A DNA stretch of 64,000 nucleotides from JAIBAJ01 sp965284645 (lineage in GTDB: Bacteria > Bacteroidota > Bacteroidia > JAIBAJ01). A program made the position numbers and the translations under genes. This document shows positions 7,789 through 16,560 of this stretch, in pieces. Each line of letters opens with the position of its first letter. Positions within the stretch are counted from its first letter, which is position 1. The notes under the pieces were generated by a model. That model made no database searches. It was not told the DNA's origin and was given only the letters and a program-made list of their open reading frames with translations. The DNA is taken from NCBI GenBank assembly GCA_965284645.1, contig OZ260106.1:2232001-2296000 (forward strand), given 5' to 3'.

Positions 7789-10005
7789 ATGGCTGCACCA
7801 GCAAAAGAAATGACGTTTTCGGATATTGAAATTAATCAGTCCTTAGAAAAGTACTTTGGATTCAAAAATTTCAAAGGAGAGCAAGAGGCGATTATTAAGA
7901 ACGTATTGCAAGGCAACGATACCTTTGTGATCATGCCTACCGGTGGAGGGAAATCCATGTGTTACCAGCTTCCAGCTATGATGTTGTCTGGCACGGCTAT
8001 TATTATTTCCCCATTGATTGCTTTAATGAAAAATCAAGTGGATAGCATGCGAACCTTCGGAATGGAGGATGGTATCGCCCACTTTTTGAATTCATCCCTC
8101 AACAAAGCCGAAATTACCCAAGTAAAGGAAGATATCACTTCCGGACTTACCAAATTACTTTACGTAGCTCCTGAAAGCCTTACCAAAGACGAGAATGTGG
8201 AATTTCTAAAGGATGTGAAAATTTCCTTTGTAGCCATCGATGAGGCCCACTGTATCTCGGAATGGGGACATGATTTCAGACCGGAATACCGTCGCCTTCG
8301 TCCCATCATCGAAGAAATTGGTGTTGTACCCATGATAGCCTTAACCGCTACAGCGACCCCAAAAGTGCAACAGGATATTCAAAAGAACCTCGGTATGCAA
8401 AATGCCAAGGTTTACAAAGCTTCCTTTAATAGGGCTAACCTCTATTACGAAGTACGTCCAAAAGGAAACGAAGTAGCAAAGGATGTTATCAAATATATTA
8501 AATCCCATGCCGGTAAATCAGGTATCGTTTATTGCCTGAGCAGAAAGAAAGTGGAAGAATTGGCGGATACCCTCGTTGTAAACGGTATTCGTGCGCTTCC
8601 TTATCATGCCGGTTTGGAAGCAAAAATGAGAGCCCATAACCAAGATGCCTTCCTCATGGAAGAAGCAGAAGTTATTGTGGCCACTATTGCCTTCGGAATG
8701 GGTATCGATAAACCAGACGTTCGTTTTGTTATTCACTACGATATTCCTAAAAGCTTGGAAGGTTATTACCAAGAAACCGGACGTAGTGGACGCGATGGAG
8801 GCGAAGGAAACTGTATCGCATTCTATAGCTATGATGACATCCAGAAATTGGAGAAATTCATGAAAGGCAAACCTGTTGCAGAACAGGAAATTGGAAAACA
8901 ATTGCTCCAAGAGACAGTAACCTACGCCGAAAGCTCTGTTTGTCGCCGTAAATTGTTGCTTCATTATTTCGGTGAAATCTATGAACAAGAAAACTGCGGA
9001 AACTGCGATAACTGTAATCATCCAAAAGAAAAATTCGAAGGAAAAGACGCTATTCAATTAGTGTTGGATACCGTGGCGGCAGTTAAAGAGAAGTTTAAGG
9101 ATAAACATATCGCCAATGTGATTATGGGGGTTACTTCAACCGCCATTAAACAATACAAACACCATGAATTAGAATTGTATGGCGATGGTAGCGACGAAAG
9201 CGAGAAATACTGGATTTCTGTAATCCGTCAAGCTTTGGTTCACCGTCTGTTGGCCAAGGATATTGAAAACTACGGATTGCTTAAGCTGACTCCTGAAGGA
9301 AATGCCTTCATGAAAAAGCCTTACAGCATCATGCTTACCCGCGACAATGATTTTGAAAGCAGTGACGAAGAAGAAGATATTGTTGCAGGTGGCGCCCAAA
9401 AAGGTGGCGGAGGAGATGAAACGCTCTTTAAACTTTTGAAAGACTTACGGAAAACGATTGCCAAAAACCAAAACCTTCCTCCTTTTGTGATCTTCCAGGA
9501 TCCTTCATTGGAAGATATGGCTATCCAATACCCAATTACCCTCGAAGAGATTAAACAATGTTCAGGAGTGGGTGCTGGTAAGGCTGTTAAATTTGGTAAA
9601 CCGTTTATTGAATTAATCGCCAAATACGTGGAAGAGAACGAAATCGTTCGTCCAATGGATATGGTGGTGAAAAGCGTAGTAAACAAATCCGGTTTGAAAG
9701 TGTATATTATCCAAAGCATCGACCGTAAGTTGGGCTTGGAAGATATCGCCGAAGCTAAAGGATTAGCCATTGCCGATTTGTTGGATGAAATCGAAAGCAT
9801 CGTTTCTTCGGGTACTAAACTTGACTTGAATTACTTTATCAACGAAGTAATTGATGAAGATAAACAAGAAGAAATATTTGATTATTTCAATAAAGCCGAA
9901 ACAGATAGTGCAACCGCCGCACTAGAAGAATTAGGGGAAGACGAATACTCCTTGGAAGAAATTCGTTTGATGCGTATCAAATTCATTTCCGAATTGGGTA
10001 ACTAA
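7789..10005 (+). CDS. recQ: ATP-dependent DNA helicase RecQ
   Basis: A 3'-5' DNA helicase acting in recombination and replication-fork repair. The 738-residue protein has Walker A in MPTGGGKSMCYQLP, Walker B and DEAH-type box in DEAHCISEWGHDFRPEYRRL, motif VI in QETGRSGRDG, the RQC zinc site (Cys pattern C..RRK then CGNCDNC), an HRDC domain around residues 530-600, and an extra C-terminal extension of about 120 acidic residues resembling the helix-turn-helix tail found on many Bacteroidota RecQ proteins. ATG start. A hairpin terminator follows at 10013-10044. Confidence 0.97.
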   Translation: MAAPAKEMTFSDIEINQSLEKYFGFKNFKGEQEAIIKNVLQGNDTFVIMPTGGGKSMCYQLPAMMLSGTAIIISPLIALMKNQVDSMRTFGMEDGIAHFLNSSLNKAEITQVKEDITSGLTKLLYVAPESLTKDENVEFLKDVKISFVAIDEAHCISEWGHDFRPEYRRLRPIIEEIGVVPMIALTATATPKVQQDIQKNLGMQNAKVYKASFNRANLYYEVRPKGNEVAKDVIKYIKSHAGKSGIVYCLSRKKVEELADTLVVNGIRALPYHAGLEAKMRAHNQDAFLMEEAEVIVATIAFGMGIDKPDVRFVIHYDIPKSLEGYYQETGRSGRDGGEGNCIAFYSYDDIQKLEKFMKGKPVAEQEIGKQLLQETVTYAESSVCRRKLLLHYFGEIYEQENCGNCDNCNHPKEKFEGKDAIQLVLDTVAAVKEKFKDKHIANVIMGVTSTAIKQYKHHELELYGDGSDESEKYWISVIRQALVHRLLAKDIENYGLLKLTPEGNAFMKKPYSIMLTRDNDFESSDEEEDIVAGGAQKGGGGDETLFKLLKDLRKTIAKNQNLPPFVIFQDPSLEDMAIQYPITLEEIKQCSGVGAGKAVKFGKPFIELIAKYVEENEIVRPMDMVVKSVVNKSGLKVYIIQSIDRKLGLEDIAEAKGLAIADLLDEIESIVSSGTKLDLNYFINEVIDEDKQEEIFDYFNKAETDSATAALEELGEDEYSLEEIRLMRIKFISELGN

Positions 10006-10012
10006 ACTTGGA

Positions 10013-10044
10013 ATTAGCCCTCTTTTTGGGGGCTAATTTTCTTG
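10013..10044 (+). terminator. Rho-independent-type terminator after recQ
   Basis: Stem ATTAGCCC (10013-10020) and GGGCTAAT (10030-10037), followed by TTTCTTG. It lies 7 bp past the recQ stop and overlaps the TTG at 10042, which argues that ctaA starts further downstream. Confidence 0.75.
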
Positions 10045-10125
10045 ATTTTCAGTTATTTAAAAAGAATTTTCCCGAAAAGGAACAAGTTTGGGAATCAAAC
10101 CCCAATTTTGCATCAAATTTTGGCG

Positions 10126-11112
10126 ATGCGAAAACTTATTTTGGCTTGTTTGCTCAATACCTACTTGATTATTGTGGCAGGTAGTATCGTTCGTGTTACT
10201 GGCGCAGGAATGGGCTGCCCCGATTGGCCTAAATGCTTCGGACAGTATATTCCTCCAACGGATAATTCTCAACTTCCAGCCAACTATAAGGAAATCTATT
10301 TCGAAAAGCGTCTCCAAAAAAACGAAAAGCTTGCCAAAATCCTCAATAGCATTGGTGCTACCAATTTGGCCTACCTTATACAAAACGATCCCAATGTTAA
10401 AACCGAAACAGATTTTAACGCCACCAAAGCTTGGATTGAATATGCCAATCGCCTCTGTGGCGTGATGCTTGGTCCTTTGCTGATCAGCCTCTGTGTAATG
10501 AGCTACCGTAACCGTCAAAAAGTTCCGGGTATTTTCGGTTGGTCAATCTTGGTGTTGGCCATTACGCTTTTTCAGGCTTGGTTCGGATCCATTGTCGTAT
10601 CTACCAATATTCTTCCCGGAATTCTTACCATACACATGGTTTTATCCTTTGCCATTTTCGGAATCCTACTTAAAATGTACGATATGGCAAGTCCCAACCC
10701 GGTTTTGTCCACCAAACTTGTAAAATGGATATGCCTCTTTGCCCTAGGCCTTTCCTTTATACAAGTAATGCTGGGTACCGAAGTGCGTAAACAAATCGAT
10801 GCCATTTCCTATGCCAACGATTACCTTTTGCGTGATACTTGGATCGCCCAATTGGATTGGAAATTTTATGTGCACCGTTCGTTTTCTATCCTTGTTTTGG
10901 CCACCAATTTCTGGTTGTTTTCAAAATTGAAGTTGGCACGTACCTATTTAACTATTTTGGTTATGGGTGTTCTGGTCCTCGAAATTGTTTCAGGAGTGGT
11001 CTTGGCCTACCTTCATGTTCCCATTTTTATTCAACCTGTTCACTTGGTTTTGGCCTGTGTCCTCTTTGGGTTTCAAACCTTGTTATTCTTTAGGTTAAAA
11101 GTCCAATTGTGA
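10126..11112 (+). CDS. ctaA: Heme A synthase (COX15/CtaA family)
   Basis: Oxidises heme O to heme A for cytochrome c oxidase in the inner membrane. The 328-residue protein has about eight membrane helices arranged as two repeats, with the family features RVTGAGMGCPDWPKCFG after helix 1, EYANRLCG at the second helix, and heme-binding His residues in LTIHMVLSF, FYVHRSFS and QPVHLVLA. The first Met of the conserved N-terminus (MRKLILACLL) is at 10126; the longer frame from TTG at 10042 begins inside the recQ terminator and adds unconserved residues. No ctaB or oxidase genes are adjacent, which is unusual because ctaA and ctaB often cluster. Confidence 0.93.
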   Translation: MRKLILACLLNTYLIIVAGSIVRVTGAGMGCPDWPKCFGQYIPPTDNSQLPANYKEIYFEKRLQKNEKLAKILNSIGATNLAYLIQNDPNVKTETDFNATKAWIEYANRLCGVMLGPLLISLCVMSYRNRQKVPGIFGWSILVLAITLFQAWFGSIVVSTNILPGILTIHMVLSFAIFGILLKMYDMASPNPVLSTKLVKWICLFALGLSFIQVMLGTEVRKQIDAISYANDYLLRDTWIAQLDWKFYVHRSFSILVLATNFWLFSKLKLARTYLTILVMGVLVLEIVSGVVLAYLHVPIFIQPVHLVLACVLFGFQTLLFFRLKVQL

Positions 11113-11153
11113 TTTTTTAGGATTCCTGTTTCCGTTTGCCCAAAGCCTAATTT

Positions 11154-11161
11154 TACCTTTG
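11154..11161 (+). promoter_or_regulatory. Promoter -7 box (TACCTTTG) for the DUF817 gene
   Basis: Exact TAnnTTTG, with TTTG at 11135-11138 as a possible -33 element. It ends only 4 nt before the TTG start at 11166, implying a near-leaderless transcript. Confidence 0.5.
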
Positions 11162-11165
11162 TGCA

Positions 11166-11976
11166 TTGGAATTCATTAAATCTCACCTGACCGAATTTAT
11201 CTGGTTCGGCTTCAAACACGTCCTTTCTTGCATCTTTCCTGCTTTCATTTTCGGGATGTTGGTGCTTAGCAATTTTATTCCGGTTTATGTGATTTTTCGC
11301 TACGATTTGATGCTGTTGGCCTGTATCGGAATGCAAATTTTTATGCTTAAATCGGGTATGGAAACCAAGGATGAGATTTTGGTTATCTGCTTGTTTCATT
11401 TGCTGGGACTTGCCATGGAGCTTTTCAAGGTTTCCCGCGGTTCCTGGAGTTATCCTGAGTTTGCCTACACGAAGTTTTTCAATGTTCCGCTTTATTCCGG
11501 TTTTATGTATGCAAGTGTGGCTAGTTTTATGTGCCAAGCCTGGCGTCGTTTCGATCTCAAAATTGAACATGCCCCGCATCGCATCGTTTCCATTGGCTTG
11601 GCGGCTGCAATTTACCTGAATTTTTTTACCCACCATTTCATTTACGACTTCCGCTATCTCTTGGCTGGCTTGGTTTTTCTGGCATTTTACCGCACCAAAG
11701 TGTATTTCACTCCATATCAAAAGAGGTATTCGATGCCGGTTCCTCTTTCGTTTTTTTTTGATTGGCTTTTTTATCTGGTTGGCCGAAAATATGGCCACTT
11801 TTTTGGGCGCCTGGAAATATGCGTATCAACACAGAGATTGGTCGATGGTAGATACCCAAAAAATAGGTTCTTGGATACTAATGTCTATCGTTAGTTATTT
11901 GATTGTCATGGAGTTGAAGTTTTTGAAAGAGAAAGGTCCTGTTTTTTTTGAAAACCAATCCAAAGGCAAAGTATAG
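11166..11976 (+). pseudogene. DUF817 membrane protein, frameshifted
   Basis: The first frame (from a TTG at 11166) matches DUF817, a family of seven- or eight-helix membrane proteins of unknown function, up to MPVPLSFFF; it then runs into non-homologous residues. The family C-terminus (GFFIWLAENMATFLGAWKY, then HRDWSMVDTQKIGSWILM) continues in the +1 frame to 11976. The switch occurs at the T9 run at 11751-11759; removing one T restores a single protein of about 269 residues. The sequence is otherwise intact, so sequencing error or homopolymer slippage is more likely than long decay. There is no ATG before the first helix. A structured repeat pair follows downstream. Confidence 0.75.
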
Positions 11977-11991
11977 TTTGTTTTATTTTGT

Positions 11992-12160
11992 TTGGCGGGC
12001 TCCCTGCCGCAAATACAGGATAGCAAGAACTTAAGCATTTTTCAAGGCGGCAGGGCCAGGCTTTCGGCGGTAGTCCTCGGTCTGCTCCGTGCCTCCGCAT
12101 CCCTGTGGGCTACACTGCCTCTATCCTTGCCCGAAGCCTCCGTGCCCGGTTTTAGGTGAA
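11992..12160 (+). repeat. Structured GC-rich repeat, pair 2 left copy
   Basis: Left-type copy beginning GGCGGGCTCCC. Outer stem CCC-TGC-CGC (12002-12010) pairs perfectly with GCG-GCA-GGG (12047-12055). The core reads GGCCAGGCTTTCGG ... CTCTATCCTTGCCCGA and ends in CGTGCCCGGTTTTAGGTGAA. The partner lies inverted about 110 bp downstream. The spacer (12161-12269) is CT-rich with repeated TTTTCTC and holds no gene. Confidence 0.8.
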
Positions 12161-12269
12161 GTACTAGGCAGAGGTATTTCATGCCCGGGTTTTGTACCCG
12201 TTTCACTTCTATTTTCTATTTCCTCACTGCTATTTTCTCTTTTCTCACTACTCTTTTCTCACTTTACAT

Positions 12270-12417
12270 TCTTCCGTCCGGGTAGGGATAGCAACGGATA
12301 GCCCACAGGTATGCGGAGGCACGGAGCAGACCGAGGACTAGCAGTGAATAGCCCGACCATGAGCCCAGTATACTGCCTAATCAACGGAGAATGCTTGTGG
12401 CGAATGGGACCCGCCAA
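12270..12417 (-). repeat. Structured GC-rich repeat, pair 2 right copy
   Basis: Right-type copy with core GGGATAGCAACGGATAGCCC ... AGCCCGACC. Outer stem CCAT-GA-GCC (12357-12365) with GGC-GA-ATGG (12399-12407), which leaves a tandem G.A mismatch in the middle, and ends GGGACCCGCCAAAT. About 165 bp of AT-rich sequence without a gene separates it from the promoter of the next gene. Confidence 0.8.
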
Positions 12418-12583
12418 ATAAAAATTAACATCCAAATAATAGTAATCCAATGATATTTTTATTTGAATACTTTCTGCTGCTTTGAATACCAGATTCAGAC
12501 TAATTAACAATTGCTGTCTGGAAGCTTTGAAAATTGTGGAAAAATAGAACAAGACTTTTCTCCATTGGCCCCACATCCTGACC

Positions 12584-12591
12584 TATTTTTG
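12584..12591 (+). promoter_or_regulatory. Promoter -7 box (TATTTTTG) for the SDR gene
   Basis: Exact TAnnTTTG with a TTG at 12565-12567 about 16 nt upstream as a possible -33 element; 23 nt before the ATG at 12615. Confidence 0.5.
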
Positions 12592-12614
12592 TAGTAAATA
12601 AATTCTCAATTTCT

Positions 12615-13478
12615 ATGCTAAAAGACGATGCATTAAAAGGTAAAACCGCATTTATCACCGGGGGCGGAACGGGGCTTGGAAAATCCATGGCCAAAAAATA
12701 CTTGCAACTGGGCGCCAACGTGATTATTGCCAGTCGGAAATTGGATGTTATTGAGGTTACAGCTAAAGAACTAGCCGACGAAACTGGCGGACAAGTGCTT
12801 GGATTGGCTTGTGATGTAAGGAAATACGATGATGTAGAAAGAGTATTGGCTACCGGAATTGAAAAATTTGGACAAATTGATATCCTGGTGAACAATGCTG
12901 CTGGGAATTTTATCAGTCCTACCGAGCGTTTGAGCCACCGTGCTTTTGATACCATTGTAGATATCGTATTGAAAGGTACTTACAATTGCACCTTGGCCCT
13001 TGGTAAATATTGGATTGAAAAAGGTATAAAAGGAACAGTTTTAAGTATAACTACCACCTACGCTTGGACAGGTTCGGCCTATGTAGTGCCTTCTGCTTGC
13101 GGAAAAGCGGGCGTTTTGGCAATGACCCGTTCCTTGGCCAGCGAATGGGGTAAATATGGGATTCGTTTGAATTGTATCGCACCCGGACCATTTTATACTG
13201 AGGGCGCTTTCAACCGTTTGTTTCCAAAAGAAGTAGCCGATTTGGTAAATCCGATTGATCGAATTCCTTTGGGGCGTTTGGGTGATCATGAAGAATTGTC
13301 GAATTTGGCGGCCTACCTGGTTTCCGAATTCAGTGGTTACATTACCGGCGAAGTGGTAACGATGGATGGTGGTGAATGGATCAATGGGGCAGGGGAGTTT
13401 AATTTCTTCCATAAAGTGCCAAAAGAAATGTGGGATGTTTTGGAAAATGCCGTTCGTGGTGCCAATAAGAAACAATAA
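12615..13478 (+). CDS. SDR oxidoreductase, 2,4-dienoyl-CoA reductase-like
   Basis: A 287-residue NADPH-dependent short-chain dehydrogenase. TGGGTGLGKSMA is the nucleotide-binding loop, NNAAGNF the NNAG motif, and LNCIAPGPFYTEGAF the post-catalytic segment. The active-site region lacks the classical YxxxK and instead reads YVVPSACGKAGV, the arrangement of mitochondrial-type 2,4-dienoyl-CoA reductases (where Tyr, Ser and Lys are spread differently), so a role in degrading unsaturated fatty acids is likely. No other beta-oxidation gene is adjacent. thyA follows 10 bp downstream in the same direction, so the two are probably co-transcribed. Confidence 0.85.
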   Translation: MLKDDALKGKTAFITGGGTGLGKSMAKKYLQLGANVIIASRKLDVIEVTAKELADETGGQVLGLACDVRKYDDVERVLATGIEKFGQIDILVNNAAGNFISPTERLSHRAFDTIVDIVLKGTYNCTLALGKYWIEKGIKGTVLSITTTYAWTGSAYVVPSACGKAGVLAMTRSLASEWGKYGIRLNCIAPGPFYTEGAFNRLFPKEVADLVNPIDRIPLGRLGDHEELSNLAAYLVSEFSGYITGEVVTMDGGEWINGAGEFNFFHKVPKEMWDVLENAVRGANKKQ

Positions 13479-13487
13479 ACTAACCAA

Positions 13488-14282
13488 ATGAAACAGTACC
13501 ACGATTTAATGCAACATGTGCTGGACCATGGGGTTCAGAAAATGGATAGAACCGGCACCGGCACAGTCAGTGTTTTTGGATACCAAATGCGTTTCAATTT
13601 GGAAGAAGGTTTTCCATTGGTTACAACCAAAAAACTTCATTTGCGTAGTATTCTCCATGAATTGCTTTGGTTTTTGAAAGGGGATTCGAATATTGCTTAC
13701 CTTAAAGAAAATGGGGTAAGTATTTGGGATGAATGGGCTGATGAAAACGGGAATTTGGGCCCTGTATATGGGGTTCAATGGAGAAGTTGGGCAGGTGCCG
13801 ACGGACAAACCATCGACCAGATTACACAAGTGGTTGAGCAGATTAAGCGTAATCCGGATAGTCGACGACTCATTGTAAGTGCATGGAATGTAGCTGAAAT
13901 CGATAAAATGAAATTGCCTCCATGCCATGCCTTTTTTCAGTTTTATGTAGCTGAAGGGAAATTGTCATGTCAGCTTTACCAGCGCAGTGCCGATATTTTT
14001 CTGGGTGTGCCATTCAACATTGCTTCCTATGCTATTTTGACCATGATGGTGGCTCAGGTTTGTGGCTTGAAACCAGGCGAATTTGTGCATACTTTGGGCG
14101 ATGCTCATTTATACCTCAACCATTTGGAACAGACCAAACTCCAGTTGTCGAGAACGCCCAAGGCCTTACCAACTTTGGAAATAAATCCCGAGGTTAAGGA
14201 TATTTTCGAGTTTAAATTCGAGGATTTTGTGTTGAAAAACTACGATCCACATCCGCATATCAAGGCTGCAGTAGCCGTTTAG
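13488..14282 (+). CDS. thyA: Thymidylate synthase
   Basis: Methylates dUMP to dTMP with methylene-tetrahydrofolate. The 264-residue protein has the length of the classical ThyA. The catalytic Cys is residue 146 in LPPCHAFFQFYV; QRSADIFLGVPFNIASYA binds dUMP, and the C-terminus IKAAVAV ends in the usual short hydrophobic tail. The ATG start is directly followed by KQYHDLMQHVLDHG. The stop overlaps the opposing WbqC-like gene stop by 4 bp in a shared TTAG. The folate-pathway gene folK lies in the same window but not in the same operon. Confidence 0.98.
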   Translation: MKQYHDLMQHVLDHGVQKMDRTGTGTVSVFGYQMRFNLEEGFPLVTTKKLHLRSILHELLWFLKGDSNIAYLKENGVSIWDEWADENGNLGPVYGVQWRSWAGADGQTIDQITQVVEQIKRNPDSRRLIVSAWNVAEIDKMKLPPCHAFFQFYVAEGKLSCQLYQRSADIFLGVPFNIASYAILTMMVAQVCGLKPGEFVHTLGDAHLYLNHLEQTKLQLSRTPKALPTLEINPEVKDIFEFKFEDFVLKNYDPHPHIKAAVAV

Positions 14283-14869
14283 GATAAAGAATTAGGACCT
14301 TCGCAAAACAAGAGGTCCAATCCGCTAAGGTTGGGGATAAAACCAGTTCGGTCAGAAAAAGGCTGGAAGTAAGATTTTTGGTTTGGATAGGCTGATCCAT
14401 CAAAGGCATAGTTTCGTAAATCAATCCATTCCGGACCGTAATCGGCTTGGTAATTGGGTTGAAGTTCGAATTTGAAAGTAGTCTTTAGCCCTTTTTCTAA
14501 AAAAGTGAGACTGTTCAAAGAAAGTTGTACAAGGTTTTGTTCCTGAGCAAGCAAAATTTTTTGAATGCCCATTTCATAATAGTCATAAAAAGGACTGTTT
14601 TTATAAGCTGATGCGATGGTTTTTAGGTGAATTTGTGGCCAATTTTCACGGTAATGAATACCCATTTCTGCCATTGTTCGATGGTTTTTACTACCTTCTA
14701 CCGGGACTGTTAATCTTAGCTTTCCATTGGCTGTTGCAATTTCGTATCGGTTTCTAAAGGTTTGTTTTTGGAAATATTCTCCTGAACAGAGCTTAACTTG
14801 GGCTGCTGATATTAATAGTTGTAGGTATTCTATCGGTGGAAAGAGAAAAATGGGTAGTACTACTTTCAT
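14279..14869 (-). CDS. WbqC-like family protein
   Basis: A 196-residue protein of the WbqC family, found in polysaccharide loci and widely as single genes in Bacteroidota; its biochemical role is not established. Recognisable parts are FPPIEYLQLLISA near the start, FRNRYEIATANG, LTVPVEG and the central WPQIHLKTIASAYKNSPFYDYY signature. The start is set at the Met at 14869 (MKVVLPIFLFPPIEY) because the family begins there; the frame upstream to 14962 is not conserved. It is divergent from the desaturase-type gene at 14950. Confidence 0.82.
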   Translation of the reverse strand: MKVVLPIFLFPPIEYLQLLISAAQVKLCSGEYFQKQTFRNRYEIATANGKLRLTVPVEGSKNHRTMAEMGIHYRENWPQIHLKTIASAYKNSPFYDYYEMGIQKILLAQEQNLVQLSLNSLTFLEKGLKTTFKFELQPNYQADYGPEWIDLRNYAFDGSAYPNQKSYFQPFSDRTGFIPNLSGLDLLFCEGPNSLS

Positions 14870-14935
14870 GGCATTTCGGTGCGAAGTTGTTAAGAAAATG
14901 CTTACGAATAATGGTTGTCCTGTAGGTTTGTATCC

Positions 14936-14943
14936 TAAATTTG
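14936..14943 (+). promoter_or_regulatory. Promoter -7 box (TAAATTTG) for the desaturase-type gene
   Basis: Exact TAnnTTTG with a TTG at 14915-14917 placed 18 nt upstream. It swallows the TTG at 14941, so the ATG at 14950 is the likely start, 6 nt after the box. Confidence 0.55.
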
Positions 14944-14949
14944 CCCTAT

Positions 14950-15690
14950 ATGAATATTTCACCCGAACTGAAATTTGCCCTTTTGGCCATAGGTATTACA
15001 ATTGGTTTATATGTGATTGGCCTAATCCAGTCTTTTATAGTATTGTATACCCCACTTTTCAAAGGACACCGTATTCAGGAAAAGCCATATAAAGAGGGAA
15101 TTTTATGGAAACGACTTCCCTTAATTTCCTTTAATATTTTTCTGTTGTGTTTGGTGACCTTAGTCGGATTGTATTTTGGGTATGATTTTTTTGATCATTC
15201 AGGCACGTATCCGCTTTGGTTGTCGGTTGGGCAATTTTTTTTGGTTGTCTTTTTTGATGATTTGTATTTCTTTTTCTTACATAAGTTTATGCATGAAAAC
15301 AAATGGGCTTTGCATAAAATCCATGGAATACATCATCAGGCCATTCTTCCTTTTCCCCTAGAGTTTATTTATGTGCATCCAGCCGAATGGTTTTTGGGTT
15401 CGTTTGGACCGTTCATTGGGGTATTGGTTTGTAAATTAAGTGGTTACCCGATTGCTGCAGAAGCTTTTTTGTTTTATGCCTTTTTTAGGAACTTGCACGA
15501 ACTGGATATACATTCTGGGGTGAAGTCCGTAGTATTTAAATGGATTCCACTTTTTGCTCCTGCCGAGCACCACGATTTGCACCACAGCCGTCCGTTTGGT
15601 AATTATGCCTCCATGTTTGTTATATGGGACAAGGTTTTTGGTACAGAGGTAACTGCCGAGGAAGTAAAAAAGGGCAACCGTAACAAATAA
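14950..15690 (+). CDS. Sterol desaturase/fatty acid hydroxylase superfamily protein
   Basis: A 246-residue membrane di-iron enzyme. The three histidine clusters of the superfamily are present: HKFMH, HGIHH and HDLHH, between four hydrophobic segments. These bind two irons and hydroxylate or desaturate a lipid; the substrate cannot be told from sequence. Bacteroidota have several such enzymes, for example for carotenoids, sphingolipids or hydroxylated fatty acids. A second member of the superfamily is at 24831-25712. A bidirectional terminator separates it from the opposing GreA-like gene. Confidence 0.87.
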   Translation: MNISPELKFALLAIGITIGLYVIGLIQSFIVLYTPLFKGHRIQEKPYKEGILWKRLPLISFNIFLLCLVTLVGLYFGYDFFDHSGTYPLWLSVGQFFLVVFFDDLYFFFLHKFMHENKWALHKIHGIHHQAILPFPLEFIYVHPAEWFLGSFGPFIGVLVCKLSGYPIAAEAFLFYAFFRNLHELDIHSGVKSVVFKWIPLFAPAEHHDLHHSRPFGNYASMFVIWDKVFGTEVTAEEVKKGNRNK

Positions 15691-15730
15691 AAAAAATCGG
15701 CTCCTTCCAAAAGAAAAAGCCGATTTATAA
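15691..15730. terminator. Bidirectional terminator
   Basis: Stem AAATCGGCT (15694-15702) and AGCCGATTT (15718-15726), with A-runs on the left and T-rich sequence on the right, centred between convergent genes ending at 15690 and 15745. Confidence 0.8.
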
Positions 15731-15744
15731 GAGGGAATAGTTAT

Positions 15745-16200
15745 TTAGAAAATATCTACAATTTTAATTTCCCTTCCGTTAAAGCTGGCTGATTCGCCTT
15801 TCTTTTTCCCTGTAAGGACCTTAAATAAAGGGGTTTGCATGCTAATGGCAAAATAATCCTGTCCTTCAAGGTTGATTCTACCTAGGCTAACCGTTACAAA
15901 CAATTTTTGGTTATCGGTAATCACCACACTACCAAATTGGACAGATGATTCTGTTCTTCCGGCATCAACCCTTCTGAGAATTTGAAGGTCGTTGTTGGTG
16001 ATTTGGAACTGACGAGAGAAAACTTCCCTTTTGTTTTGCATTTCTTCACGAAACGAATCCATGTTTTCTTCTGCACCACCATCATGGTCGTTGGCAATTC
16101 GCTCAGCTTCGTCGATTTCTTCTTTTAAGTTTTGTAGATGATTGGTTTGGATTCTAATGCACTCCTCCAACAAACGCTTCTTTAATTCAACCTTTTCCAT
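15745..16200 (-). CDS. GreA/GreB-like elongation factor homologue
   Basis: A 151-residue protein whose N-terminal half is a charged helical hairpin (KKRLLEECIRIQTNHLQNL to REEMQNKREVFSRQF) and whose C-terminal half resembles the FKBP-like domain of GreA (VQFGSVVITDNQKLFVTVSLG, then PLFKVLTGKKKGESASFNGR). Such proteins are common in Bacteroidota and are often mislabelled 3-oxoacyl-ACP synthase. It could act on RNA polymerase, but the coiled-coil tip acidic pair that defines GreA is not evident, so the transcript-cleavage role is only inferred. Confidence 0.72.
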   Translation of the reverse strand: MEKVELKKRLLEECIRIQTNHLQNLKEEIDEAERIANDHDGGAEENMDSFREEMQNKREVFSRQFQITNNDLQILRRVDAGRTESSVQFGSVVITDNQKLFVTVSLGRINLEGQDYFAISMQTPLFKVLTGKKKGESASFNGREIKIVDIF

Positions 16201-16318
16201 TCTATAGTCGTTCCAAAAAATTTAAGGCCGCAAAAATATCAGGAAACTTGCTCTAAGGCCAACTTGTTAAAAAATATTCTATATCTTCTTGAATCCCTTG
16301 AATTGTAAGGGTTTTAAT

Positions 16319-16474
16319 CTACTCGGGACATTTTTTGCAGCGTTTGCCTTTTTTAAAGCTCTTGCAGCATTTTTTCTTTTTCCCGCAGTCTTCCATGCAG
16401 CAATACACTTGAAGCAACGGCTTTATGCAAAGCTGAGGTTCTAAAAGTAGGACTTGGTTCTGTTGGATATTCAC
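16319..16474 (-). CDS. Small Cys/Lys-rich protein (51 aa, too short for routine calling)
   Basis: A short minus-strand frame ending with the stop at 16319-16321. The C-terminal part reads QVYCCMEDCGKKKKCC then KSFKKGKRCKKCPE, with seven Cys and many Lys in the last 30 residues. Small proteins with a CCK..KKGK.CKKCP pattern are familiar from Bacteroidota genomes, and the Cys pairs suggest metal binding, though no function is known. The likely start is GTG at 16472-16474; an internal ATG would give only about 25 residues. No strong ribosome site or promoter was seen. Composition alone makes this better than a random frame, but the call is tentative. Confidence 0.5.
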   Translation of the reverse strand: MNIQQNQVLLLEPQLCIKPLLQVYCCMEDCGKKKKCCKSFKKGKRCKKCPE

Positions 16475-16560
16475 GAGGCAAATTTAGTTATTTAGAATTA
16501 ATTTAAATAAGAATCTTATAGCTATTTGTAGGTATTTTAATTTCCGGATTTCTCCAGTTG

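Noticed and set aside
8518..9057. 179-residue minus-strand frame inside recQ
   Set aside because: Fully within the recQ coding sequence, hydrophobic in a way that mirrors recQ codons, and no family match; a shadow frame.
10042..10125. N-terminal extension of CtaA from the TTG at 10042
   Set aside because: It begins inside the recQ terminator hairpin region and encodes no conserved residues; ATG at 10126 is preferred.
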